A stretch of 7,703 nt of DNA from Acidobacteriota bacterium (GTDB lineage Bacteria; Acidobacteriota; Terriglobia; Terriglobales; Acidobacteriaceae). The position numbers and the translations under genes are program-made. The notes below the pieces were generated by a model. The model was not told the origin of the DNA. It searched no databases and was given only the letters and a program-made list of their open reading frames with translations. This document shows positions 1 through 6,671 of the stretch, in pieces; the stretch's first letter is position 1, and the number at the start of each line of letters is the position of its first letter. Location of the stretch: positions 1 to 7,703 of the forward strand of contig JAJZIF010000169.1 of NCBI GenBank assembly GCA_021810735.1, given 5' to 3'.

Positions 1-1746
1 CGACTGCGAACCGGCGATCACGGCTCGGCTCGGTCCGGAGCTGTTGCCTGCCTGGCCTTCAGAAACATGGAGGATGCGCGTGCGCAATTGCGCGGGCAAC
101 CGCAGCCGCAACACCTGGGCTCCGTTCCGTCGCACAATCAGATCGGCCTGCAAGGGCCGAGGCCAGAACATCCACACTGCGCTCGCCATTGCGCAGATCA
201 GCAGCAACAATGCGCCCGTCCATGGCCACTTGTCGCGAATCAGTTCCCCGGGTGACATTTGACGAACGAAGACACGCATCGCGCCGTGGCGGGTGACCGT
301 CGTTTCTCCATCGCTCCAGGTTGCGGAGTAATCCACCACATGGATCAGCCCGGTGTCGCCGCCAAGTAGCATTTCGATTGCAGGGTTCTGCCCTGGCAAG
401 ACCCGCAGACTGGCGGGCAGGCGGTCCGACAACCCATTCGACGAGAACTGAAGATTCACCGTTCCCACCGGCAGCAGCGACTGAATCGCCAGCTTCTTCG
501 CGAACCAGCCGCGTGGCAGGGGGTCGAACACCCCGGCGGATACCTGCTCCGGGATCTTAACTGGAACGACATAAGCAGCCAGGTCGCCAAGATACGTTTC
601 GACCTCTCCATAGGGAGATTCCAAATAGGCGCGAGCCCGGAAGGCACCCGCTGTGTGCGCTTCCAGCTCTCCTGTGAAGCGACTGGTGCCAGGTTGCAGG
701 CTCAGCGGCACGGTCTCATTTTCACGGCCAGCCAGCAGCAGGTGCGCACTCGCACTTTCCAGGAAGAAGGCATTTTTCACCGGCCCGTGCCAGCTTTCCA
801 TGGTCAATGTCAGAGGATGCGGCGCATCCGTCAGCATGGCCACTGGGAAATCGCCTTCCGGCGACAGGCTCAGCGGCTCCTGGACACAGAGAAATGCGAG
901 CCCGTGTCCTGACCAGTCGGGCTTTGCGCTTCCGGATGCAGGCTTCTCCTCGGCGACGGCCCCATGGGCGGAGCGATAGAGCACCTCGCCTGGCAATTGG
1001 AGCGAAGCCGCATGATCGCCGGCAAACACCACCACCACCCGGTCCGGTGTGCCGGCCCACGTCAGATTCTGAGAAGAAGAGCTGCGGATATACACGGGCA
1101 GCGCGGCAGCCCTGGCGGCGACACGCAGAAACGCATCCGGAAGATCCGCCGCCGATGCCGCCTGAATGGAAAACCCATTCGACCTACGCGCCAGTTGATC
1201 GAGGAAATCGAGGTCGAGATCGTTCCCAAGGCCAATCGTGTACACCTTGAGCCGCCACGCGTTTTCGCCGGCAATCGACAGCGCCCGCGACCGGTCCGCA
1301 TCCGCCAGCTTGTCGGCGGGATCGCTGCGGCCATCCGTCAGCAGCACCAGGGAAATGTCATGGTCCTGGAAAAAAGAGGAAGGTTGACCGACGAGATAGG
1401 CTTCCACTGCCCTCAAAACAGGTGAAAATGAAGTATGGGCGTCCGACGATCCAACTTTGTCCAGCATCTTGAAGTCGAACCGGTCCCGCTCGATCGGCTG
1501 TTGCAGCCAATGGGCGGTATCGCCGAATGCAATCAGTCCAACTTGATCGTGGGGGTTTTCCGTCGCAGCCAGCAGGCCGGCTGCTTCCACTCTTAGTTTG
1601 CCAGGATCGCTGCGAACCATGCTTCCCGACTCATCGAGTGCAATAATGATGGTTCGCTGCTTCTGCGTTGCCCAGGCATCGGACACGAGAACCAGCGGCA
1701 TCAAAAAAAGCACGACAAAAGCTAACTCGATCGTACGGCTTCGCAT
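1..1746 (-). CDS. Exported von Willebrand factor A (VWA) domain protein, membrane-anchored, 3' end outside window
   Basis: Translating the minus strand from ATG at 1746 gives 582 codons with no stop before the left edge, so the C-terminus is missing. Residues 1-26 look like a signal peptide: a basic start, a hydrophobic core and a cleavage-like SDAWA. Residues about 31-200 form a VWA domain. The MIDAS metal site is complete, with D38-S40-S42 in DESGSM, T105 in HTSFSP and D138 in LLTDGRSD. About 300 residues without a recognised family follow. A hydrophobic segment at about 509-527 (WTGALLLLICAMASAVWMF) is a likely membrane anchor, with at least 50 residues beyond it. VWA domains with an intact MIDAS usually bind a protein partner through a divalent metal ion, and here that would be in the periplasm or at the surface. 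The partner is unknown. An in-frame ATG at 1821 lies upstream of the predicted transcription start and would bury the signal peptide, so 1746 is preferred. No clear Shine-Dalgarno precedes it. BatA/BatB-like proteins are a possible relative, but that link is not shown. Confidence 0.88.
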   Translation of the reverse strand, partial: MRSRTIELAFVVLFLMPLVLVSDAWATQKQRTIIIALDESGSMVRSDPGKLRVEAAGLLAATENPHDQVGLIAFGDTAHWLQQPIERDRFDFKMLDKVGSSDAHTSFSPVLRAVEAYLVGQPSSFFQDHDISLVLLTDGRSDPADKLADADRSRALSIAGENAWRLKVYTIGLGNDLDLDFLDQLARRSNGFSIQAASAADLPDAFLRVAARAAALPVYIRSSSSQNLTWAGTPDRVVVVFAGDHAASLQLPGEVLYRSAHGAVAEEKPASGSAKPDWSGHGLAFLCVQEPLSLSPEGDFPVAMLTDAPHPLTLTMESWHGPVKNAFFLESASAHLLLAGRENETVPLSLQPGTSRFTGELEAHTAGAFRARAYLESPYGEVETYLGDLAAYVVPVKIPEQVSAGVFDPLPRGWFAKKLAIQSLLPVGTVNLQFSSNGLSDRLPASLRVLPGQNPAIEMLLGGDTGLIHVVDYSATWSDGETTVTRHGAMRVFVRQMSPGELIRDKWPWTGALLLLICAMASAVWMFWPRPLQADLIVRRNGAQVLRLRLPAQLRTRILHVSEGQAGNSSGPSRAVIAGSQS

Positions 1747-1795
1747 GGGGGATTTGAAGGTCCGTTGAACAAGAGTTCGTGTTGAGCTAAAAGGT

Positions 1796-1824
1796 TTGAT
1801 GAGTATAGCAGTTTGAGACATAAT
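1796..1824 (+). promoter_or_regulatory. Predicted sigma70 promoter of the aldo/keto reductase gene
   Basis: TTGATG (1796-1801), a 17-base spacer and CATAAT (1819-1824) make a good -35/-10 pair. Transcription would start near 1831, about 23 bases before the ATG at 1854, and the leader would keep the AAAGGGAG ribosome binding site at 1836-1843. This element lies on the same bases as the opposing promoter of the VWA gene. Confidence 0.45.
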
Positions 1825-1829
1825 GTCAA
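1802..1829 (-). promoter_or_regulatory. Predicted sigma70 promoter of the VWA gene
   Basis: On the minus strand a perfect -35 box TTGACA (plus positions 1829-1824) is followed, after a 16-base spacer, by the -10 box TATACT (1807-1802). Transcription would start near 1795, which leaves a leader of about 50 bases before the ATG at 1746. This placement argues against the in-frame ATG at 1821 as the start codon. The match is by eye and not tested. Confidence 0.55.
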
Positions 1830-1853
1830 CTAGACAAAGGGAGATTTGACCGC

Positions 1854-2741
1854 ATGAGCCAGAGTGTCGAAAGCATCTCAGCCGCAGCCGCCGGTTCCAT
1901 CCAACTGGGAGATCGTACCGTCCACCGCCTTGGCTACGGGGCCATGCGATTGACCGGCAAAGGGATATGGGGTCCGCCGGAGAATCCCGCCGCCGCCCTG
2001 GCAACCCTGCGCCGCGCCGTGGAACTGGGCGTCAACTTCATCGACACCGCCGATTCCTACGGCCCCCATGTCTCCGAGGAACTGATTGCCGAAGCCCTGT
2101 TCCCCTATCCCCGCGACCTGGTGATTGCCACCAAGGGCGGCTGGGAGCGGCTCGGTCCCGGTCGGTGGGTCCACAATGCCAGTCCGAAGCATCTGCAGGC
2201 CGCCGTGGAAGGCAGCCTGAAACGGTTGCGCCTGGATCACATCGAAATCTATTACCTGCACATTCCCGATGCGGCCGTTTCGTTCGACGCATCCATCGGC
2301 ACGCTAGCCCGGCTGCGCGAGGAAGGAAAGATCCGCCACATCGCGCTCTCCAACGTGACCATGGAGCATGTCGAGCGGGCGCGGAAAATGGTGCCCATCG
2401 TCTCCGTCCAGAACCGCTACAGCTTCGCCGACCGCGAGTGGGATTACCTGCTGAACCACTGTGAGAAAAATGGGATTGCCTTCATGCCATGGGCTCCACT
2501 GGGACAGAATCGCCAGGCCAATGAAGCGCTGGAGGACGTGGCCAGAAAACTCGACGCCACTCCCTTGCAGGTGGCTCTGGCGTGGCTGCTGCGGCGCTCT
2601 CCGGTGGTGCTGCCGATTCCCGGCACTTCCTCCGTTGCCCACGTCGAAGAAAACATCGCCGCCGCCGGACTCAAGCTGCCCGATGAGGACTTCCAACGCC
2701 TCTCCGAAGTCAGCCCGCCGCCCGCCGTTTTCCGCGACTGA
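1854..2741 (+). CDS. Aldo/keto reductase, YdbC/PdxI-like
   Basis: A 295-residue protein of the usual length for the NADPH-dependent aldo/keto reductase superfamily, a cytoplasmic (alpha/beta)8 barrel that reduces carbonyl groups. The catalytic tetrad is present: D64 and Y69 in FIDTADSYG, K94 in ATKGG and H136 in YYLHIPD. The cofactor-binding C-terminal motif LPIPGTSSVAHVEEN is also present, as is HIALSNV near residue 175. The N-terminal RLGYGAMRLTG...GPP, the GPHVSEELIAEAL stretch and the C-terminus resemble E. coli YdbC (PdxI, a pyridoxal reductase), so a role in vitamin B6 salvage is possible. Substrate cannot be read from sequence. ATG 1854 has a clear ribosome binding site (GGGAG, 10 bases upstream). 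The gene is divergent from the VWA gene and separated by 111 bases from the flippase gene. It is probably not part of sugar synthesis, although a nucleotide-sugar role cannot be excluded. Confidence 0.93.
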   Translation: MSQSVESISAAAAGSIQLGDRTVHRLGYGAMRLTGKGIWGPPENPAAALATLRRAVELGVNFIDTADSYGPHVSEELIAEALFPYPRDLVIATKGGWERLGPGRWVHNASPKHLQAAVEGSLKRLRLDHIEIYYLHIPDAAVSFDASIGTLARLREEGKIRHIALSNVTMEHVERARKMVPIVSVQNRYSFADREWDYLLNHCEKNGIAFMPWAPLGQNRQANEALEDVARKLDATPLQVALAWLLRRSPVVLPIPGTSSVAHVEENIAAAGLKLPDEDFQRLSEVSPPPAVFRD

Positions 2742-2770
2742 CTCCGTCTCCGGTAAACTACGGCTATTCC

Positions 2771-2799
2771 ATGCGAATACTCTCGTCTGTTGTTCGCAT
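2771..2799. repeat. Short inverted repeat between reductase and flippase genes
   Basis: ATGCGAA (2771-2777) and TTCGCAT (2793-2799) are perfect 7-base inverted arms with a 15-base spacer, in the only sizeable gap on the plus strand. It has no T-run after it, so it is not a standard terminator. It could be an operator or chance. No convincing promoter or terminator was seen elsewhere in 2742-2852. Confidence 0.25.
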
Positions 2800-2852
2800 T
2801 CAGGCGACTGCTGGAATCCTCGCATCCTATTGATTTCGGAGATTGGATCCAA

Positions 2853-4280
2853 ATGAATGTCATCGCCATGTTGCGGGAAACTGGAAAAGACCTGCAATCC
2901 ACCGCGATGCAAAGCCTAGACCCGGCGGAGCGGTCCGCCGCTCGTCATCGCCGCGCGGCCGTCACCGGAATTACCTCGGGAGTTTCTCGTGCCGTGCGCA
3001 TCGGCGTTACCTTCATCACGATCCCGCTGACCCTGCACTATCTTGGCAACCAGCGTTTCGGACTCTGGATGACCATCAGTTCCGTCCTCGCCATGGCCGG
3101 TTTCGCGGACTTCGGCGTCGGAAATGGCGTCCTGAATACCGTCTCCACCGCATTCGGGAAAGATGACTGGGACGGAATCCGCGGAGCCATCTCCAGCGGA
3201 TTTGCCGTGTTGACTTTGATCGGCTCGGGGCTATTGGCGCTCTTCTTTTCAATCTACCGGTTCGTCGACTGGGGCAATCTGTTTCGCGCAACCACCGCGG
3301 ATGCCCGTGCCCAGGCCGGACCTGCGGTGCTTGTCTTCGTGGTCTGCTTCGCCCTCAATATCCCTCTCGATGTCGTCCAACGCGCCCAACTCGGCCTGCA
3401 GCAGGGATTTCTGACGAATCTATGGGAGATATTTTCCAGCGTCCTCATCCTGGTCGGTATCCTTGCCGTGGTTCATTTTCACCTCAGCCTGGCGGCGCTG
3501 GTCGTTGCCTTTGCCGGCGCGCCTGTATTGGGAACATGGATGAACGCGGGCTACTTCTTCGGAGTCAGCCGGCGAGACTTGCTGCCCCACCGGCATCTTG
3601 TCTCCCGTCAGGTAATCGACAAGATTACCCGCCTTGGCGGAATGTTCTTCGTCCTGCAGTTGGTGGTTGCCGTGTCCTACTCCGCCGATAATTTCATCAT
3701 CGCCCGCATCTTGGGAGTCGCGGACGTAACCGTCTTTTCCATCCCGCAGCGCATGTTTTCCGTCATTACGGTCGTCGTCACCATGCTCATGATGCCCCTT
3801 TGGCCGGCTTACGGTGAGGCCATCTCGCGCGGAGATATGCTCTGGGTCCGCCATACCCTCACTCGCACCCTGCTGGGCGTCTTCGCCTTCACTTCGATCG
3901 TGTCGGCTACGCTATTAGTGTTTTCCAACAAACTGCTTCTCTGGTGGGTCGGCCCCGGCATTCATCCGTCTTTCCTGCTGATGCTGGGTCTCGCCGTCTG
4001 GGCTGTGTTGAGTAACTGCGGCAGCACGCTCTCCATGTTCTTGAATGGCGCGGGCATAGTGAAGTTCCAAGTGATCGTTGCCGCCATTTTCGGAATCGGC
4101 TGCTTGCTGACGAAAATAGTATTCACGCGCCTCTACGGTATTTCCGGCGTTCCCTGGGCCACCATCGTTACGTACTCATTGTTGAGCGCATTGCCGTGCG
4201 CCCTGTATGTACCCCGGTTGCTGGGAAGAATGGAAGCTCACGCTTCTCAATCATGCGTGCTGACCATAGGAAAGGACTAA
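2853..4280 (+). CDS. Wzx-type polysaccharide flippase (MOP superfamily)
   Basis: A 475-residue polytopic inner-membrane protein, the usual size for Wzx/MATE-like lipid-linked oligosaccharide flippases. The first 36 or so residues are polar and cytoplasmic. From residue 37 on, about 12-14 hydrophobic segments follow. The region around residues 50-104 has the family pattern: a helix ending in PLTLHYLGNQRFGLWM, then ADFGVGNGVLN and AFGKDD. Later landmarks are SADNFIIARILG (about 277-288) and PLWPAYGEA (about 315-323). It should move undecaprenyl-diphosphate-linked repeat units to the periplasmic face. An in-frame TTG at 2790 would add 21 residues, but ATG 2853 is preferred for its GGAG 11 bases upstream, and ATG 2868 is also possible. 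The stop lies 2 bases before the next gene, so the two are likely co-transcribed. Its GC content matches the left flank rather than the sugar genes that follow. Sequence does not identify which glycan it carries. Confidence 0.9.
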   Translation: MNVIAMLRETGKDLQSTAMQSLDPAERSAARHRRAAVTGITSGVSRAVRIGVTFITIPLTLHYLGNQRFGLWMTISSVLAMAGFADFGVGNGVLNTVSTAFGKDDWDGIRGAISSGFAVLTLIGSGLLALFFSIYRFVDWGNLFRATTADARAQAGPAVLVFVVCFALNIPLDVVQRAQLGLQQGFLTNLWEIFSSVLILVGILAVVHFHLSLAALVVAFAGAPVLGTWMNAGYFFGVSRRDLLPHRHLVSRQVIDKITRLGGMFFVLQLVVAVSYSADNFIIARILGVADVTVFSIPQRMFSVITVVVTMLMMPLWPAYGEAISRGDMLWVRHTLTRTLLGVFAFTSIVSATLLVFSNKLLLWWVGPGIHPSFLLMLGLAVWAVLSNCGSTLSMFLNGAGIVKFQVIVAAIFGIGCLLTKIVFTRLYGISGVPWATIVTYSLLSALPCALYVPRLLGRMEAHASQSCVLTIGKD

Positions 4281-4282
4281 TC

Positions 4283-5377
4283 ATGTTCAAATACCCCGTT
4301 TATCAGCCGCTCTTGACTGGCAACGAGAAGAAATACGTAAATGAGTGCCTGGATTCAACATGGATATCTTCAAAGGGAAAGTTCGTTTCCGAGTTTGAGA
4401 ACAGCTTCAAATCCTATATCGACGCTCGCCACGCCAGCACCGTCAGTAATGGCACGGTAGCGCTTCATCTAGCCTTAGTCGCCTTGGGCATTGGATCGGA
4501 TGCAGAAGTAATCGTGCCGACTCTTACCTATATATCCTCCGTAAACGCAATTGCGTATACCGGCGCAACTCCTGTATTTTGCGATTCGCTCAAGCGCACT
4601 TGGCAAATGGACCCCGATGATGTGCGACGCAACATTACACCGCGCACCCGGGCGATTATGGTCGTGCATCTCTACGGCCAACCTTGCGAAATGGATCAGT
4701 TGGTCGCGATTGCACGCGAGCACAATTTGTTTATTGTCGAAGATTGCGCCGAGGCTTTCGGCACCTACTACAAGGGCCGCCATGTTGGCACGTTTGGTGA
4801 CGTCGGTACATTTAGCTTTTTCGGAAACAAAACCATCACAACAGGCGAAGGGGGCATGGTTGTTACAGACGATGAAACCCTCCATGATCGCGTGCAGCAC
4901 TATAAAGGACAAGGCCTGGCTAAACATAGGGAGTATTGGCACGACGTTGTTGGGTACAACTATCGGATGACCAATATCTGTGCTGCCATAGGACTAGCTC
5001 AGATCGAGCAGGCTGGCGGCTTTATAGAGAAAAAACGACAAGTTGCTGCCTGGTACAAACACTATCTGCGAGATACGCCAATAGAGTTTCACGATGCCGT
5101 TGGCGAGGTCCAGCATTCCTATTGGATGTGTTCCATACTTGTACCGGATGCCACCGACCGGGAGCCATTGAGGAATGCCCTTCGCGAGCACAGCATCGAG
5201 ACACGCCCCGTTTTTTACCCCGTCCACAGTATGCCTATGTATTCCCAGCGCTTTCAGCGTCATCCAGTCGCAGAGGACATCGCATGGCGCGGCATCAATC
5301 TGCCGAGCTACCCTGCTCTCACAGAAGACTCTGTGAAAGAAATATGCGATGTCATCGCCAATTATTTCAATAAATAG
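4283..5377 (+). CDS. per: GDP-perosamine synthase (DegT/DnrJ/EryC1/StrS aminotransferase)
   Basis: A 364-residue PLP-dependent sugar aminotransferase. It should convert GDP-4-keto-6-deoxy-D-mannose and glutamate to GDP-perosamine (GDP-4-amino-4,6-dideoxymannose) in the cytoplasm. The opening YPVYQPLLTGNEKKYVNECL and DSTWISSKGKF, plus VSNGTVALHLAL, ETRPVFYPVHSMPMYS and WRGINLPSYP, closely follow what I recall of E. coli O157 RfbE/Per. Active-site features are NGT (56-58, phosphate binding), the ED pair 153-154 (D154 contacts the pyridine nitrogen) and the Schiff-base lysine K183 in FFGNKTITTGEGG. The lysine is not replaced by histidine, as it is in the ColD dehydratases of the same fold. ATG 4283 has a strong binding site (AAAGGA, 6 bases upstream) and starts 2 bases after the flippase stop. 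Coding in the same frame upstream of it is overlap with the flippase. Base composition is clearly lower in GC than the flippase. A related 4-amino sugar synthase is the main alternative. Confidence 0.92.
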   Translation: MFKYPVYQPLLTGNEKKYVNECLDSTWISSKGKFVSEFENSFKSYIDARHASTVSNGTVALHLALVALGIGSDAEVIVPTLTYISSVNAIAYTGATPVFCDSLKRTWQMDPDDVRRNITPRTRAIMVVHLYGQPCEMDQLVAIAREHNLFIVEDCAEAFGTYYKGRHVGTFGDVGTFSFFGNKTITTGEGGMVVTDDETLHDRVQHYKGQGLAKHREYWHDVVGYNYRMTNICAAIGLAQIEQAGGFIEKKRQVAAWYKHYLRDTPIEFHDAVGEVQHSYWMCSILVPDATDREPLRNALREHSIETRPVFYPVHSMPMYSQRFQRHPVAEDIAWRGINLPSYPALTEDSVKEICDVIANYFNK

Positions 5378-5399
5378 GAATCAACTGGAACACATCACC

Positions 5400-5405
5400 A
5401 TGTGA
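5400..5405 (+). other. Start-stop minimal ORF (ATG-TGA) before the glycosyltransferase gene
   Basis: An ATG followed directly by TGA lies 7 bases ahead of the glycosyltransferase ATG at 5407. The only purine-rich stretch nearby, TGGAA at 5386-5390, is spaced better for this ATG than for the real one. Such a site could stall or redirect ribosomes, or it may be chance. Whether it is used is unknown. Confidence 0.2.
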
Positions 5406-5406
5406 C

Positions 5407-6669
5407 ATGCCCATGAAAAACTCAGGTTCAGAAAGCCGAGAGGTGCGTATTGCTTTCCTTGGGGAGTGGCTCACGCAGTGGACTGGCGGAGTAGATTTCT
5501 TGCGCTTATGCATCAGCGGTCTAAGCTCTACCGCCTCGACACGCGCATGGGACCTACTGCTACCGAAGCCAACACTAACGCAACGGGCGTGGTCGGCGGC
5601 TAGTTCAATGAAGCGTCAATTCTTCTTTTTCCTCACAAAAAGAAAAAGCTCGCGGTCTTCTCCTGTATCGAATGCCGAGCTTCGAGACGCAATGAATCAC
5701 ATCGATGGAACAGTTGAGATTATTCCATATCGGAATTCTCCCGCCGGGCTAAGAACAGTCCTATCGCGGCGTAAGTCCGAGGTTGTATTTCCATGTCAAA
5801 TATCGCTCGGAAAGAATTTCCCAGTTGCGTGGATAGGATATATTCCAGATCTACAACACAAGCTGTTACCGCATTTCTTCAGCAGGAATGAGTGTTTGCA
5901 GAGAGATCGTTTATTTAGCAAGGTGCTGGAAGATGCCTGCGCAGTCGTCGTGAATGCAAGAGCCGTTGTCGATGACATTGAGGAGTTTTATCCGGACCAT
6001 CAAGCAAAGATTTTCGCATTACCGTTTTGTCCGCCGATGAATCCGGCCTTATCGCGTGAGCCCGTTGATGTCGACAGAACATACAATCTACCGGACAAAT
6101 ATTTTCTGATTTCAAACCAGTTCTGGATACATAAATCCCACGAAACTGCCTTTGCCGCCTTGCGTTTAGTTCGGGATGCAGGGCAGGACGTGCATATCCT
6201 TTGCACAGGTAATACGACGGATTACCGTTGGCCAGAGCATTTCAATAAACTGAGAACTTGGATCGCCAAAAATCATCTGGACAAGAATATCCGCTTTCTT
6301 GGCATCGTTCCCAAAGGAGATCAACTGGCGATTATGAGACAATCCGTCGCGCTAATTCAGCCGACGCTCTTTGAAGGTGGGCCGGGTGGAGGAGCTATAT
6401 ATGATGCTGTTTCTACATGTACTCCCGGGATAGTATCGGATATCGATGTAAATCGAGAAATAGACATTGGCGTTATTGATTTTTTTCGCGCTGGCTCAGC
6501 GGAGGATCTTGCGACGAAGATGCTGAAATTCCTGAATGACCCACCAGCCCGAATGGGCAGAGACGAAGCACTTGAGATTCTGACCCAGCGCAGGCGAGAA
6601 TTTGGAGCCCGTCTGCTAGAAGTTGCCGACTTTGCTCGCGATTCACGGGTGCCTATCACTGAGGTGTAA
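5407..6669 (+). CDS. GT4-type (GT-B fold) glycosyltransferase
   Basis: A 420-residue retaining-type glycosyltransferase, likely acting at the cytoplasmic face of the inner membrane. The N-terminal half starts with RIAFLGEWLTQWTGGVDFLR (14-33), a Rossmann strand and glycine-rich turn for the acceptor side. A short basic and phenylalanine-rich patch (69-83) could touch the membrane. The donor domain is clear: YFLISNQFWIHKSHETAFAAL (232-252), ILCTGN (264-269), IRFLGIVPKGDQLAIMRQS (295-313), then QPTLFEGGPGGGAIYDA (318-334) and IVSDIDVNREI. E323 is the donor-ribose/phosphate Glu. The second acidic residue is D333 with longer spacing than the classic EX7E. Given its neighbours it may transfer perosamine or N-acetylperosamine from GDP, but donor and linkage are inferred. 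The gene begins 29 bases after the aminotransferase stop, with ATG 5413 as an alternative start and only a weak binding site. It ends 2 bases before the next gene. Confidence 0.88.
   Translation: MPMKNSGSESREVRIAFLGEWLTQWTGGVDFLRLCISGLSSTASTRAWDLLLPKPTLTQRAWSAASSMKRQFFFFLTKRKSSRSSPVSNAELRDAMNHIDGTVEIIPYRNSPAGLRTVLSRRKSEVVFPCQISLGKNFPVAWIGYIPDLQHKLLPHFFSRNECLQRDRLFSKVLEDACAVVVNARAVVDDIEEFYPDHQAKIFALPFCPPMNPALSREPVDVDRTYNLPDKYFLISNQFWIHKSHETAFAALRLVRDAGQDVHILCTGNTTDYRWPEHFNKLRTWIAKNHLDKNIRFLGIVPKGDQLAIMRQSVALIQPTLFEGGPGGGAIYDAVSTCTPGIVSDIDVNREIDIGVIDFFRAGSAEDLATKMLKFLNDPPARMGRDEALEILTQRRREFGARLLEVADFARDSRVPITEV
5623..5644. repeat. AT-rich perfect hairpin inside the glycosyltransferase gene
   Basis: TTCTTTTT and AAAAAGAA form perfect 8-base arms around a 6-base loop (CCTCAC). 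The hairpin encodes the phenylalanine-rich and Lys/Arg-rich patch of the protein. A codon-driven coincidence is most likely. The homopolymer runs are plausible slippage points. Confidence 0.3.
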
Positions 6670-6671
6670 AT

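Noticed and set aside
807..1425. Overlapping plus-strand ORFs of 147 and 153 codons
   Set aside because: They are antisense shadows of the VWA gene. Their translations are rich in Arg, Pro and His with no recognisable domain, while the minus strand reads a clean MIDAS-bearing protein.
2790..2852. TTG-initiated extension of the flippase
   Set aside because: The extra 21 residues are polar, lack family similarity and would require a rare start. ATG 2853 has a GGAG site upstream.
2304..2912. Minus-strand ORF of 202 codons opposite the reductase gene
   Set aside because: It lies antisense to a convincing aldo/keto reductase, has no motif, and arises from the GC-rich codon bias of the real gene.
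3420..3854. Minus-strand ORF of 144 codons opposite the flippase gene
   Set aside because: Its composition, rich in Asp, Gly and His, is typical of antisense to membrane-protein codons. It has no domain or ribosome binding site.
5623..5644. Hairpin followed by an A-rich stretch considered as a terminator
   Set aside because: It is AT-only in the arms, lies mid-gene, and has no GC-rich stem or trailing T-run.
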